From assembly GCF_000276665.1 (NCBI RefSeq), contig NW_004955446.1, positions 15,201,433 through 15,265,432 on the forward strand: DNA of 64,000 bases, given 5' to 3'. The notes under the pieces were generated by a model. It saw nothing but the letters and a program-made list of their open reading frames with translations, made no database searches and had not been told where the DNA came from. The first letter of the stretch is position 1; the number at the start of each line of letters is the position of its first letter. Shown here one piece after another: positions 22,301 through 34,920 of this stretch. The position numbers and the translations under genes are program-made. The stretch comes from Chinchilla lanigera (Eukaryota > Chordata > Mammalia > Rodentia > Chinchillidae).

Positions 22301-23985
22301 TATAGATTTTGTATTGGCACATAGATGTATCACTAGTATTGAGGCTTCCCTAGAAAGGGTCTGTTCCGTGTATTTGTTTTCTAGGCATGGATGGTTCTTG
22401 ATCATTGTTCTATCCCCAAAACCTACCTTCCCAATACATTAAGGATGAGAAATTGCTGTGTATTTGCTTTAGTATCTAGTTTTTTAGTACTGGATTATGG
22501 TGATGATTATGACCCCAGACAATCATAGTGTTGCATAAGAGGGAGAAAACTTGATTACAACATGTATGATATCCTGGATAAAGTAGTATGATTAGAAATA
22601 ACAATAGCATAAACCACAGCCAGCAACTGACAAAGCAAGGTAACTATTACTTTGGTACCTTTAACCATAGGAGCAAGCTCTATAGTTATAGAACAAAATT
22701 CAGCATATATTAGGGATTTGTGTGCAATGAGCTTCCCTTAGTACAGTAATTTTATACTTGCATGGGGAATTTAAGAGGGATAGAGGACAGAACAGAGACA
22801 AATGAGGAGACATATAGTAGAAACAATGCTAAGAGAAAAGGATGATCACCCAAGTTTTGGAAGCTGCAGAAGAGCACAGGACAGAAAGAATGAAAGAGAA
22901 AGCAAAAGCTTGTTGAAGTCAACCAGAAAGAAGAGAAATAATGTTCACTTACATGAAAATATCATAAAATCAAGAGAGATATTTTAGGGAAGTGAGGAAG
23001 AAGATGAATAAAACAAAACAAAAATAAAGGTAAAAAACCTAAATAGTAAAAAGAAAAAGCAACAACAACAAAAAAACCTGAACCAGACAGAAGAAGGAAA
23101 ACCAATCACATAAACAAAAGCAAAAATAATAGAATTCCTTGGGAGTCCACAGTTCTGTGGTAGTGTGCGATTTGGATCCCAGAAATGTGGTGAGTACCCC
23201 CTCCAAGTTTACAGTAGGATTTATGCTGAGTACATGGCTGATCTTGGCTTCTGGATGTGGTGGCTGGGAGGGGTCTGCACCTGAGAACACTCTGGATGTC
23301 CACTTTCCTTACCCTGATTGTTTCTATGGTGCTCTCCGAAGCTGTGGAGCCTGCAGGTAGGCAACGTCCTAGGTTGCTCCCAGACCCTTGCATGGTTGGC
23401 TCCTTTTGGACCTTGCACAGCTCCCTCTGTTCTGTACCACTAACTCTTCTTACTTGCTGGTCGTAGTGGGGGAGGAGTGTTCTTGTTCTGCTGTAGGCCA
23501 AGCCTGCTTGGCTGCTTGCACCCCTGGGCCAAAGCAGCTCTGCTGGTCACAGACTGGAAGACACTTCCAGTCCTCTGTGTTTAGGGCTAAGACTGGCCTT
23601 CTGATGGCCACTGGAACAGAATTTTGGTGGTCTTGTCTCCTATCTCTCAGCAGAATTCCCTCCAATCTGCTTCCCAACTGCTGGCATTCTACTGTAACTG
23701 GATGGTTCTTCCCTCATTCCACTGTAGGATGTTGGCATTGAAGTCATGGAGGACTGTTCTGCTGCTTAGGTTTGCAAACCCTTTGAAATCAAATGGCAGC
23801 CCCTCCCACCTGTTCTTGTTTGGTGTGTCTGCTTGCTGAAACACAGCTCCAGTTTACCTCACTCACCAATCGCTGGCTGTGTGGATCCCTGGAGGAAACA
23901 GTGTCTCACAGTCTGTCTGCTGGTTCCAATTTTTCTCTCTCTCTGCTGTATGCCTTGCTACCAAGCCCTCTATGAACCTTCCCTC
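22301..23985 (-). promoter_or_regulatory. L1 5'UTR-like region (sense is minus)
   Basis: Lies immediately upstream of ORF1 in L1 orientation. 23110-23985 is clearly GC-richer than its surroundings, as expected of L1 promoters. 22440-23100 is purine-rich on plus and less certainly L1. Numerous open frames on both strands (up to 131 codons at 23106-23501) reflect composition; no protein family is recognised. I place the 5' boundary near 23985 by change in composition only. Confidence 0.55.
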
Positions 23986-24694
23986 ACTTCCTAAATGAGG
24001 GTGATACTTTCAAATCCACTTAACATTTTTCCCATGCAGTTATCCTACCTCAAATTTGATTGTATGATTAACAAAAGTACAGACATCTCAGTAGAGTGAG
24101 TTTTGAAGGGATTTATTCTTTAAGTAAGACACTTTTTTATTTGAGAAAATTCTCTGGTGGTGTCTGTTTACCCAAAATTTATATACAGGAAGATTTTTTT
24201 TTTTACTATGTTTTCTTTTTAAATCAATATAGTCTTACTTAAACTTCCTACTCTTCCTCCAATATATTTTTCAATGTTTCAAAATTTTCATATTTTTGAA
24301 AACTCACTCATGAAACACTTCCAAAAAGAATGTGACATATTTATTATTACTGATTTTATTTCTACTACAAGGACAGGTGAATTGTTGCCCTAAGTTTTGA
24401 ATCATCACACATTCACTTCAAATGTAGTAGGCTGATTGGTTCCAAATGATGTCCTGTAGAGTACATTAATCTTCATTGTTTAAATTCTATGGTAAGTTTT
24501 GTACAGGTTAAACAAAGAGTTTCTTTTTTCTTTTTTAAGGAATCATTTAAAAGCTCTTGTGCCATAAAAATACTTGATCTGTCTTTATCTCAAATTACAT
24601 TTTCATTTTCAATCATGTAGCTGAACATAAAAAGTTGAGCAGAACAGGTAACCTGAGAGAGAGAGAATACTGCCCACCCTTCTCATCACTTAAA
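23986..24694. other. Unique AT-rich spacer
   Basis: Nothing recognised. A T-run lies at 24197-24206. Confidence 0.4.
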
Positions 24695-25150
24695 GCTGTC
24701 TTCATCCTAATACCTAGAAGCCACCAATGTTTCTTTCCATGTCAGAAGGAATGCTGTTATTGACGTTAAATTAAAGCTCTGTAGAATGGGACATTGCCCT
24801 TGATTGTCTTGTGGGTTCTGTATGATCAATCTAAGTCCTAAAAAAGGAAGACAGTTCCAGGAAAGTGTGGTGGTGGATAACTGAACAGAGACATGCAGTG
24901 CTTCTAACTTTGAAAATAGGAGGAAGAGGCCATCAACCAAGGAATGTGGAGAACTTCAAGAATCTTGAAATGGCAAAGGAATTGATTGCCCTCTGGAATT
25001 TCCAGAAAGAAAGGTAGACCCATGGACACCTTGATCTTAGCCTAGTGAAAATTATGTTGGAAGTCTGACATAGGGAGTTGCAAAATAAACTTGTGTTTGA
25101 GCCACTATTTTTGCAATAATTTGTTACAGCAGAAAGGAAAACTCATGTAT
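24695..25150 (+). mobile_element. MLT1-type LTR (ERVL-MaLR fossil)
   Basis: Landmarks in order: 'gtcttcatcctaatacctag' (24699), 'accaaggaatgtggagaact' (24936), 'ctggaatttccagaaagaaa' (24993), 'acaccttgatcttagcctag' (25026), 'aataaacttgtgtttgagcc' (25083) and 'aatttgttacagcagaaagg' (25118). This follows the MLT1 consensus order from about its middle to its end. No internal retroviral sequence flanks it, so it is a solo LTR. Confidence 0.75.
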
Positions 25151-25589
25151 CTCTGTATTGGTGGTTCATTATATTCTATTTAGTAATTGCATAACTTATA
25201 TTCCAATATTATCACTTATTGTTAAAATATTTCAATATTTGTATTTTAATCTCCTTTAAATGCTAATTTTCTATGTAAAAGTAAGAGATACTATCTTGAA
25301 AGAACAGATTGTTTCAAAAACAAATCAAATAAAACCCAGGGGCACTTAGAAAACAACGTTTGCTTGGTTAAAAGGTATTAGGAGTACACATTTGCTAAGC
25401 GTATTGACAGCTATAGCTTCCTACATAATGTGGTAATAAATACCAGATATAAATAGAAAATCATATGCTTGATAAGTAGGGACTGGGAATAATGACTTAA
25501 AACATATTACCACTATTTTAGCACAATTGATTACCTACTATAAGATGAGATGGCCAAGATCCCTAAAAGAAGTAATCACAAATATATAT
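25151..25589. other. Unique spacer
   Basis: Nothing recognised. Confidence 0.4.
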
Positions 25590-25685
25590 AATGCAGATGT
25601 GGAGGTGCTTCCCTGTAATCCCAGCACTCCGGAAGGCTGAAGCAGAAAGATCCCGAGTTCAAGTGAGATTATGCAGTGTTTGTTT
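25590..25685 (+). mobile_element. B1/Alu-type SINE fragment
   Basis: Contains 'ccctgtaatcccagcactcc' (25612) and 'gatcccgagttcaagtgaga' (25650), the left half of a 7SL-derived SINE. The right half and tail are missing, so it is an old 3'-truncated monomer fragment. Confidence 0.75.
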
Positions 25686-28600
25686 TTCTGTGCCTATGAG
25701 TAGTTTCTTGAATTGGAAAATTTCAGAAATTTGAAATATTGAACATGTAAATTTTTAAATTCACTTTATGGCTACATGTAAACATTCATGTAATTGGCGA
25801 ATTGTAATTTTAATAAATAGCTCCTCACTGCACATCATTGTATAATTTTAATAAGTAGCTCCATATTTCAGAAACTAATGGTGTGCTAAGTACACTGAAA
25901 ACTCAGAAACTTTAGAGCTTAACTTTTATAATTTTTATTTTTTCTAAACACAAAGGTAACAAAATTTTATAATTCAAATACATATACAAATATCATTAAT
26001 GATTTTTTACTTTTGCGGTCTTGGGAACAATGTCTTTAAATGAAATATCTAGAAAAAATTGTGTAATCAAAACCATGTATTTCCTGTCTGGTGAGTTTGA
26101 AGTTTTTAAGAAGGTATAAATCGTTTAGCTTTTTCTTATGTTTTGTAAAATTTGGTAGTAAATTGTACATTTTCAGTAGTATCTTTGTCACCAAATTTCT
26201 GTATTCATACAGGTGTACAGCATTAAAAATACCAAATTATAGAAAATTCTTTAATTTTTCAAAGTTACTAAAAACAATATTTTAATACATTATTTTAATT
26301 CACATTTCTAAAAAATCACTTAATAATGTTTTTACTATTATTTAAAATTCATTTCAGGTTTTCAAAGAATTTTTACTGTGTTAAAATGTGTATCAGTTCA
26401 ACCAATACTTATCCATATCAAAAGTCTTATTCATCATGGAAAAAATCAGTTTATGGACAGTATATAATTATGTCATTATATATTTTTGTAAATATTTGCT
26501 CACACAATAAAATATAACTTCTAAAACATTGAAGTTTTACCCACAACATCTGATCTCTATGTGGCATTGCTGGTGTCAACAGACAATGTTAAATTTTATT
26601 ATTCAATCAATAGATAGAGATTATTCCAATATTTAAAATAAAACTATGTGAATGAAAAACAGAATTTTTTATAAATAAGCAATCTTTCTTTAATTATGAT
26701 AAAGAACATTTTATAGAATAAATCTATTTTATAATTATGGGAAATAAATTTCTTTATATAGATTATACAAATTAGCACACATTAATTCTCCAATTGATAA
26801 TATTATGTAATTAATATTATATATTTTTTTCATATATATTTGTGATTTTTTATTATTTAGAACCATGCCCCTAATTCAAAATGAGTCAAAACACAGATAA
26901 ATATAAACTTATGAATTAACAAATCACTGACTTGTGAATAATACACTGACTTGTGAAATAATTATTTCAATTGTATATAGTTAAATACAAGTAGTAATCT
27001 AAGGAACTAGAGTACAAGTATATAAGACAGAAAAAAAATGCAGCTTCTTATGAAAAAATTTCTGACAAATAAATACCTATAAGAAATGAAAATACCCTAG
27101 AGCTTTAAAACTGTAACTGTCAGTAAGTGTCCTCTGAGAAACAGAGACCAGTCAAAGGTAGACATCCAGGCCATAAACTGGTAGAATTACCATGAATCCT
27201 GGGAGGGGACAGGTGTTCATGATGCGAGCCTTAAGAGCTTTGTGTTAGTCTCGTCATTTTGCAAAGAGATAGAAGGAAGGTTTAGTTAAAAAAAAAAAAA
27301 CAAAAAAAAACCAAGAAAGAAAGAAAGCCCAAACTCCTAGACTACAATATAATTTTGAGAAAGTTATCTTCTAAGCAAATGTGGTTCTCCAAACCATGCT
27401 TGCTTTGGGGAGGAACCCTAGGTCAGGCAAGAAAGCACCTCCTACTGTGCTCTGTAACTGGGACAGGGCACTGCCCTTATATGACCACCTTGACTCATCG
27501 AAAACCTTGGCAGCCAGTCATGCTTCCTGAAGATTATTTGAAGGCAGTTCAAAGCTGCGAACCTTAATGGCTTCCTTGTCCCAAGAGAATCCTTTTGGGA
27601 ATATAGCATACTGACAGGTAATAGTCTCACTGAGAGGGTAAACATACTTATTTGTTAACATGTAAATTGAAAATAGTTAATTCATAATCTATTTTAACTA
27701 TTTCAGCATTTTGAAACCATAATAAAGGCAGTGATTGCAGAGAATATTTTGACTTTTGTCAGTAGCTCTCCAATTTCATCTCCCGTTGATACACAGCTAC
27801 CTCAACCTTCTCTAAGGAATGTTTTAATTCAGTGCTGTTATGAAAGATTTGCTTAAACCAAATCACAGTTTGCAAGGGAATATCATCATTGCAGAGTACT
27901 GTGTTCTAATGTTGCTAATGTATCACTTGTTACTTTGATTTCTCCCAGCACTCTTCCTCATTTGATTGTTTGCAAAGCTTATTTGTGGTGTTGATTTGTT
28001 GTTTGGTCTTCCTCATCTGTACAGACCATCTTGTGTCTCTACTTACCAGCTGAAGATCAGTCCATTAGCGCAGATAAATCCCAAGTTGAATGACAATTGT
28101 GAAATATTAATGCAAGAACAAACATCTTTTCTAAAATCCTTAACTGAATGATATTGAATATATTTGTATATTGCAATATTATCAACATGAAAGAGATAAA
28201 ACAATTGTAAATATCTACTTCTATCTTTCCAGTCATAAATATTTCCCTCATATTTTTCTTCTATTTACTAAACATAATTACTCCAGTATCTATTTGATTG
28301 AGAAATTGCCTGTATAGACTAGGCAACTTGTAGATAATGTCTTTTTCTGAAGAATTCTGAAAATCTCTGAACTCAAATGTTCTTAACTGCTAGTTGTCAG
28401 AAACTCCTAAACTTTATTCTGATTCTGCAGCTGATTGAGATTGCAATATTATTTTACATTTCAAGTACTTAGAGATTATTTACACCTGAATGAAATCTTT
28501 CAAATGATCTACATTTGCCATTGCATGTTACTGTTGCAAAACAGGTGAAACAACTTGCTCTTGATGAGTCAGTGTTCCCAAAGGTGAAGGCAGTGCCTGA

Positions 28601-28959
28601 ATCTTCTGTAACTTTCTTACTGCAGCTGTAAGAATTGTAATGTACAATGGAATAGCTCAAGGGGGGCATAAACTTTTATATAACTTAATAGTATCTTTAT
28701 AAAGATCTTTCACTGTCAAAAATTTAATGTCATTCTAATCCTCCACATATTCCTAATACTTCCATATAAATGTCCACATTTTTCTAGTACTTCTACTGTA
28801 ATAAGAATTACTGTGACAATTCATAGTGTTTAGTTTACAAACTCATCTTTGAATCTTATATTATGTGTGAGGGACTAAGATCTCCAGAAATCTTCCTTGT
28901 ACAATTGTACAGATGCATTGTACAATCATACTTGTTCCACAGTAGAAAGCAAGAGCATT
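25686..28959. other. Unique, very AT-rich DNA
   Basis: No confident repeat over 3 kb. It holds an A-rich tract at 27288-27328. The short open frames at 26091-28251 show no family resemblance. Confidence 0.4.
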
Positions 28960-29400
28960 CAGTTTTCTTCTCCTTTACTGTTTTTCTTCTTATAATAACT
29001 GTAAAAGACCAGCATGTAGCTAGCGTGCCTGCCAAATTTTAATTGAAATGTTGTGATAAATTTCACTAGCAGGTCAGATGTTATTTTCTGGTTAAGGAGG
29101 GTCAAGTTGGTCTCTTAAAGAACCACTTTTGATTTTTATAGTGTCCAGTGATTTGTTTCTCTAAGTTGATTTACTGCAAATCTGACCTCTTTCCCCTCCG
29201 CTGACCTTTGCCGGCATTGTCAAGTTTCCAGTTCACCTACGGCCGCTGGTAGAAAGAAGAATTTTATTAAACTAGGCTTCTCATTTTATTAGTGTGAAAT
29301 AGGCCTTTCCTAATCGATAGAAGAGGAAGCGTTCTCTCTATTGCTGCAGACTAGAGACTAAAGCTGATGCAACAGAAAGAGAATGAAGTGCGTAACTCAA
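28960..29400. promoter_or_regulatory. Candidate conserved non-coding enhancer block B
   Basis: Repeat-free and less AT-rich than its flanks. It holds two TGACCT nuclear-receptor half-sites (29184, 29201), the second forming a DR1-like 'tgacctttgccgg'. It also has an ONECUT/CUT-type 'taatcgatag' (29312), homeodomain cores ('ttttaattgaaat' at 29037, 'ttttattaaac' at 29262) and several CpGs near 29205-29245. Coding potential is absent. Conservation is inferred only. Confidence 0.5.
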
Positions 29401-31424
29401 CAGCGGTAAATATTGTTGAGTCAGCATGAACAACTCGGTCTTCTGAGTGTGCACATTAGGTTAATGAAAATATTAAAATCGTTGAAAGTTAAAAGTATTT
29501 TATTTCATAATTTGTACAAAAGGTTCATTTTAAATTGTTTTTTAAAGATGTATAAGTTTCTGCATAAGAATTTAAATAATGCCATATCTTACAAAAAATA
29601 CTGCTTCCATTCTACAAGTTCAAAGTGCTCTATTATTATGCATATTATGAAACTTCCTTAAAGAAGGAGTGAATTTTGAAGGACATAAGTAAACTGTAGT
29701 GTAAGAGAAACAAACAGGCAGTAGAAAAAGTATGATGAAGTCCACCATACTAAGGAAAGAACATGGATGCACTCATCTCTGTGTTGCTGAGTAGCTTCCA
29801 GTGTAGGTGTGTTGGTTGTAATCACTCCGAATCCATTATCCTCAGTAGTAAAAACTGCCTTTGTAAGACTTAAAAACTCATTGCACTGTTTCTATCACTG
29901 TATAACCTTTTCTGCACTTTTGTAGCATTTTTCATTGTTTATTAATACCGGGAAACTCACTCACTTCTTGAACAATAGCTTTACTTTTACCATTTTAAGA
30001 CAATTTAAGTCATTCCTACGATATACAAATGTACATAAATACTAATGAAGTTACTATTTTATCTACATTTACCATGTCATACCACTATGGTTTGGCTGGT
30101 GTTTTACTGAAATGTCACATACGTGTGTGTGCTGTTGCCACACCTTGCTGTGGTGAAGGTTTTAAACAACATGAGCAAGAACAAAAAAGAATTAGATCCA
30201 CATACAGAAGCACATTCCTTGAATGGTGGATAGGAGTTTATGTTATTTTAAACAATTTATTTTAAAATTATGTTTGTGCTTGGACAAGTAGTAAGGTAAT
30301 ATCAGAATAGATACCATTGATAACTTAGGTTTGAAAATGATCATTTTGATTTTGAATTTGGAATTACACGACCTGAGTTGCACAGAAGATTGAAACACAG
30401 TGTGCGTGGTTCTTTTTATTGGACTTTGTTCAGGATGCTGACTCACTGAGCTGAAAGTAATAGTGCTTCATGACTCTGGAACTGCAGCATGTGCTCTTGT
30501 TATTGTGTAAGTTGTAGATGATCATAAAAACACAGAAAAGTTTGCTACTCAAGAATATAGTAGTACTGGGTCAGACTAATCTTTTCATCATGAGAGGTAA
30601 GGAAAAAATTTATCTGTATAACAAAGGAGCAACATTTTACAAATGGTGTATTGTTCTCAGAAACAGTGTTTTTGAGGCTTCACATGTGCAAGTTTAATTT
30701 GATTAATTTCTATAAATTCTATGTAATTAAATTGGTAGATTCTGTTGATCTATATAATTGGCATTAGTGAAGTCTTCATTTTTTATTCAGTCATTTAAGC
30801 ACAATGACATTACAGTTCTGGAGTGCACCAGGGGAGCAACTACAAGAGTAAAGGATGCCCTTGGCTTTGATTTCTTTTACTACATGGGCTGGGCCAGAGG
30901 CTCAGGGAGCTGGGATATGGAATTAATTCCATGAGTCTTTATGGGCCTTGGCATGAGCAATATTCTGGGCCCAAATGAGAAAGTGCTACAGAGAACTGTA
31001 GCAATATCACTTCACTCCATGTCTTCTGGGAGTCCAGAACAAGAACAAGACTCCTTGGTGATTGACAGACACTTGCAGTTTTATAATAGCAGTGGCAGTA
31101 GAAAAACATTTCTGAGTGGCTTGCTGATGCTATATTTCATATGACAGAAGGTGAACCAAAGGAAAAGAAAAATGCATGGAGAGTGTCATGTGGAAACTCT
31201 AACAGTCACACTGAGGACTAATTGTCATGGAAGCAAATGTAAATGTGTACTCAAAAATCTTTCAGAAAAGTATGAGAAGATTTGAGACATGATAGTGATA
31301 TCTACCTACAGGTATAATTTTTAATAATATTTAATACCACAAGTGAGTAAAGTCTTAACCAAAAAAGATATCAATAGTCACCAAATAGCATGTATTGAAA
31401 GTAAATCATAGCATAGGGATTACT
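29401..31424. other. Unique DNA
   Basis: No transposon recognised with confidence. 30820-31140 is GC-richer and carries a 67-codon open frame without recognisable family. Confidence 0.4.
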
Positions 31425-31585
31425 GAATGTCAGGCCATGTTCTAAATTATATGTACACTGTTACTCAGTCCTCATCATAATCTTATAGTTACAACAATTA
31501 TTTGCACTATGTGAGGATATTAAATCAGCGATATGAATAACTATGTAAAATGTAGAGTTATGATTTAAACAGATAATGTTCTCAA
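31425..31585 (+). repeat. MIR/L2 fossil
   Basis: Shows the decayed 'caggc.ctgttctaa.t' to 'cagtcctcatcataatctta' order of MIR/L2 elements, with 'gtgaggatattaaatcag' replacing the 'gatgaggaaactgaggc' segment. Confidence 0.55.
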
Positions 31586-31659
31586 ATTGGTTGGCATTAC
31601 TGAACTCATTTTATGAGTGAAGAACCTGAGTTAAGAAGTAGAACAGAACATATAATGCA

Positions 31660-32920
31660 AAAATAACTCCACGTATGTTGAGCCATATGATCTTCGACAA
31701 AAGAACCAAAAACAAGTTGGAGGAAAGATAATCCCTTTAGTAAATGGTGCTGGGAAAACTGGCTATATGCAGAAGACTGACTCACATGCTAAAATAAAAT
31801 CAAAGTGGAGCAAGGGCCTAACTATTAAAATAGAAACATTATCTGCTGGAAGATAAAGTAGGCAAAAATCAGCATAAGCAAGGACTTTCTAAACAGAACA
31901 CCAATTGCACACAAAATAACATTAAGAATCAACAAATGGGACTCTATTCAATTAAAAAGAACAATAAAAACAACCAGCAGATTGAAGAGACAACCTGTAG
32001 AATGGGAACAATATTTTACCTGCTACTCCTCAGAAAGAGAACTAATGTCTGAAATAAATAATTAAGTGAAATAAATTAAACTTCCCCCAGTAAAAGACCT
32101 TATGAAATGGGCAACTGAAACTAATAGGCATTTTTCAGGAGAAGTACAAATGGTCCATATTATGTGAAAAACTTTTCTGGCCATTAGAGATTCCAAACCA
32201 AATACTGAGATTCCTTCTTACTCCAGTAAGGATGGCTATCATCAAAAAATCAAAATAGAACACAAAAAATCAAAATAGAACAAAATAGAGCACATGAGGC
32301 TGTGGGGAGAAGGGAACATTTCTGCACTGTTGGTAGGAATGTAAACTGGCACGACCAATATGAATATCAGTATCAAGCTTCCTCAAACAACTAAAAATAA
32401 AAATGCCATTTGACCCAGCTATTCCTATTCTTCCAGAAAGTGTCAAAGACATATTGAAATGATATGCATAGGACAGCATAACTAGTAATAGCTAAATTTG
32501 GGAAGCCACCTATATGCCCATCAACAGATGAATAGATAAAGAAGATATGGTATTTAGAAACAATGTAGTATTATTCATCATATGGACAAATTTGAATCAT
32601 TTGTAGGAAAATGGAGGCTCCTTGAGACCATAATGTTAAGTCAAATAAATTAGACGCACAGCTTGAATAGTGCATAGTTTCTCTTATATGAGAAACCTAG
32701 AGTATCAATAATTTGAAGTGCAAAATAAAAGACAGATAATAGGAAACAGGGCAATATATCTTTTTTACATGGGAAGGAGAGCAAGAGAAAGGGAGACAAA
32801 AAGGTGAGCCAAGTAGAAAGGGAACTAAAAATAATTAAAATGTGTTCTGTACATGTGTCAAGTCGCCACGATTGTAATCATTATGTATTGCTAAATACTA
32901 ATAGAACTTTATTAAAATTT
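31660..32920 (+). mobile_element. 5'-truncated LINE-1 3' end
   Basis: Begins in late ORF2 ('agccatatgatcttcgacaa' at 31680, then 'aaatggtgctgggaaaactg' at 31742), passes the 'atgccatttgacccagctat' stretch at 32403 and the 'ctatatgcccatcaacagat' stretch at 32510, and ends in the purine-rich 3'UTR to about 32920. A tandem repeat of 'acaaaaaatcaaaatagaa' lies at 32243-32280. Frames are broken. It is the same class and strand as the copies at 1, 1553, 48060 and 56715. Confidence 0.85.
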
Positions 32921-33129
32921 TTAAATATTGTCAATTTCCAAGTACACCAAACTAGTAAGCCACAAAGGTTACATTTGAATGTAGATCATTCAGACATCAG
33001 AATTCAGTGATTTTGTTTACCTGATTATCAAGTAACCTGCATGAGGATTGTCTAAAGTAGTGAAGATTCAGATTCAAAGCCTTTTGGTGTTCTTACCTTA
33101 GCTTACAGAGTTTCTACCTGTGTAGAATA
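32921..33129. other. Unique spacer
   Basis: Nothing recognised. Confidence 0.4.
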
Positions 33130-33635
33130 TGACTTATTAACTGTGGACCCTCAAAATTTGCAGGGGTGAAGTTCCTAGAGTGTATATTTCAGATATGCTG
33201 GGAAAAATACCTATAAATGCCTATTTTTACAGTTTAAACCATAAATACGCTATGTCTTCTTAGAAGGTACAGGGTGTTTTGGCAGCACCTGAGGGATCCT
33301 GGGCTTTAAGAGGAGCAAATTCGAGAACACCTGAGATTGCTACACTGGCACAGCAACTCCTTATGGTGCAGGACTGCCGGTCTCTCTGCGGGAGATGGGT
33401 TTGTTACAGGCAGCAGCTAATCACTAATGCACAGCAAGGAGAGCTTGAATAGCCCTTTTGGACTGGCTACTTGCAAACCTCCAACTAAAAACAACTGCAG
33501 AGAATTTTTAGGGTTTCCGCTAAATCCTAGGGTTTCTAAGAACATTTATTAGTTAGATTCTAAGGAAAAAATCTGCAAACAACTGAGGCTGTGAACTTGG
33601 AGCAGCGATTTAGCAGGGGTATACTGTATCTGCAT
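33130..33635. mobile_element. Probable non-autonomous Tigger-type DNA transposon
   Basis: Left end 'ctgtggaccctcaaaatttg' (33142) and right end 'agcaggggtatactgtat' (33612) are roughly inverted copies of each other. The left subterminal 'tatttttacagtttaaacca' (33222) is a word I associate with Tigger elements. Length of about 490 bp fits an internally deleted member. No transposase frame. Confidence 0.5.
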
Positions 33636-33734
33636 GTAGCTACCAAATCAAAAATGAACTGGGCCACTCTGTTTCATATTTGTCTTACATTCCCAGTTGC
33701 CGGAAAACTGAGTAATTTCCAAGTTGACTATGAA

Positions 33735-33920
33735 CACCACCACCTATTGAGAACCTACTATGTATCATATTGGGTTTTGTGCTCAGGGTGCATCTGCACT
33801 GTACCTATCACCCTCACAACGTTTCTGAGATAAATGTGTTATCAACTTCATTTTTCATGTGAAGAACTGAGTTTGGAAACTAACTCAATGGAGGCTAACC
33901 AGTTGAGGAGGAGCAGTCCT
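33735..33920 (+). repeat. MIR/L2 fossil
   Basis: 'tattgagaacctactatgta' (33745), 'accctcacaacgtttctgag' (33810) and 'cttcatttttcatgtgaaga' (33846) follow the MIR/L2 core order. It underlies the small open frames annotated at 33591-34055, which are not genes. Confidence 0.65.
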
Positions 33921-34389
33921 GGTTTATCTGATAAAGCCATTAATTGTATGTCACTTTGCCTAGGGCACCTAAATCCACTCGATCCAGACATGGAGACTGG
34001 GTGGGACCATTTCTCTGAGCTTACCTTTATCATGTCACCACCTCTTTCCATTTAACCATATTTTGGTTGCTTTTCATGCATAATCAACAAAATCAGAATG
34101 AAAAGATGAAGACGAAGCAAAATAGTGCATACATAGTTATAAAAAATTATATAAATAGTATATAATATACTATTCACACATACATATATTCCTATAAGAA
34201 TATTTCCCTTTACTATTATATCCCAAAGGAGATGACAAAGGCAATGATATTGTGAAATATATGTCTTGTTTTATTTAATTTGTATTTATGTAAGACCTAT
34301 GAACTTTGGTGAGCTTCCGTGTGTTTCACTTGCTTTCCTGTACTTTGTCCTTTGGCTTGTAAATTAATAAATTACTATTTGAGAGGAGG
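33921..34389. other. Unique AT-rich spacer
   Basis: Nothing recognised. Confidence 0.4.
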
Positions 34390-34920
34390 TCTTTCTTTTT
34401 TCTTCTATGTGATGCTTAGCAGATGCCACTTGTTTCCAGGGGCCAGGTTGTTTGTTGTTCTTCAGGCACAATACATTGTGTAGAGAGTGTAAACACAATT
34501 GCTGGAGCATAATTACTTGAGCTTTTTATGGAGGTGGATCATCTCCCAGTATAATGCTCGACAAGACAAAGTGAGACCAACTGTTTTTTACAGCATCAGC
34601 TGCCCAACAAGTTTGGTGTTTTGCCACAGACACTCAGTCTTTTCTGTTTATAGGGTAATTAACAGTAATGATTTCTTGCTGCCTGGCTTTGTTTTAGAAC
34701 CAAGGCTCCTTCTTTATAGATTTGGGTGGACTCTTAGCCTCCAGCCTGTGGCCTCACTGTCCTAAGTACCAGCAGGCAATTCTAGGCTTAATTACCTCCC
34801 TGTTTTGTTCTTTACATTGGGCAATAAACATCCAGTCTAAAGGTAATTTGTAAGAGAGGGGGGAGAAAAAAGGGAGGGGTTGTCTTTTCTCAGAGCAAGG
34901 TATCCATCAAATAAACTAAT
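34390..34920. promoter_or_regulatory. Candidate conserved non-coding enhancer block C
   Basis: Repeat-free 0.5 kb with homeodomain cores ('cataattact' 34508, 'gggtaattaacagtaatg' 34653, 'cttaattacctcc' 34782, 'ggtaatttg' 34842), SOX/HMG-like 'acaca​attg'-type words near 34493, and balanced composition between very AT-rich flanks. An 88-codon open frame (34499-34765) matches no known family. Conservation is inferred only. Confidence 0.5.

Larger units (their letters stand above)
19745..23985 (-). mobile_element. Internally deleted LINE-1 (5'UTR, ORF1, ORF2 start, then ORF2 end and 3'UTR)
   Basis: Read on the minus strand from right to left: a GC-richer 5'UTR-like region (about 23985 to 22300), ORF1 remains (about 22300 to 21255), the ORF2 endonuclease start (21245 to about 20935), then a jump at about 20930 to the ORF2 C-terminus and 3'UTR (20925 to about 19745). 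Around 3 kb of ORF2, including the reverse transcriptase core, is missing relative to a full L1. A B1 SINE sits in the 3' part. No clean poly-A or target duplication is visible. The alternative is two adjacent same-strand L1 insertions meeting at the junction. Confidence 0.75.

Noticed and set aside
21025..22442. Series of plus-strand open frames (up to 145 codons)
   Set aside because: Antisense shadows of L1 ORF1/ORF2 on minus; their hydrophobic composition comes from reversed lysine-rich coding sequence.
23039..23975. Many overlapping frames on both strands, up to 131 codons
   Set aside because: GC-richer L1 5'UTR-like DNA; no frame preferred and no family recognised.
30825..30850. CTCF-like 'gcaccaggggagc'
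   Set aside because: Mismatches the core at several invariant positions.
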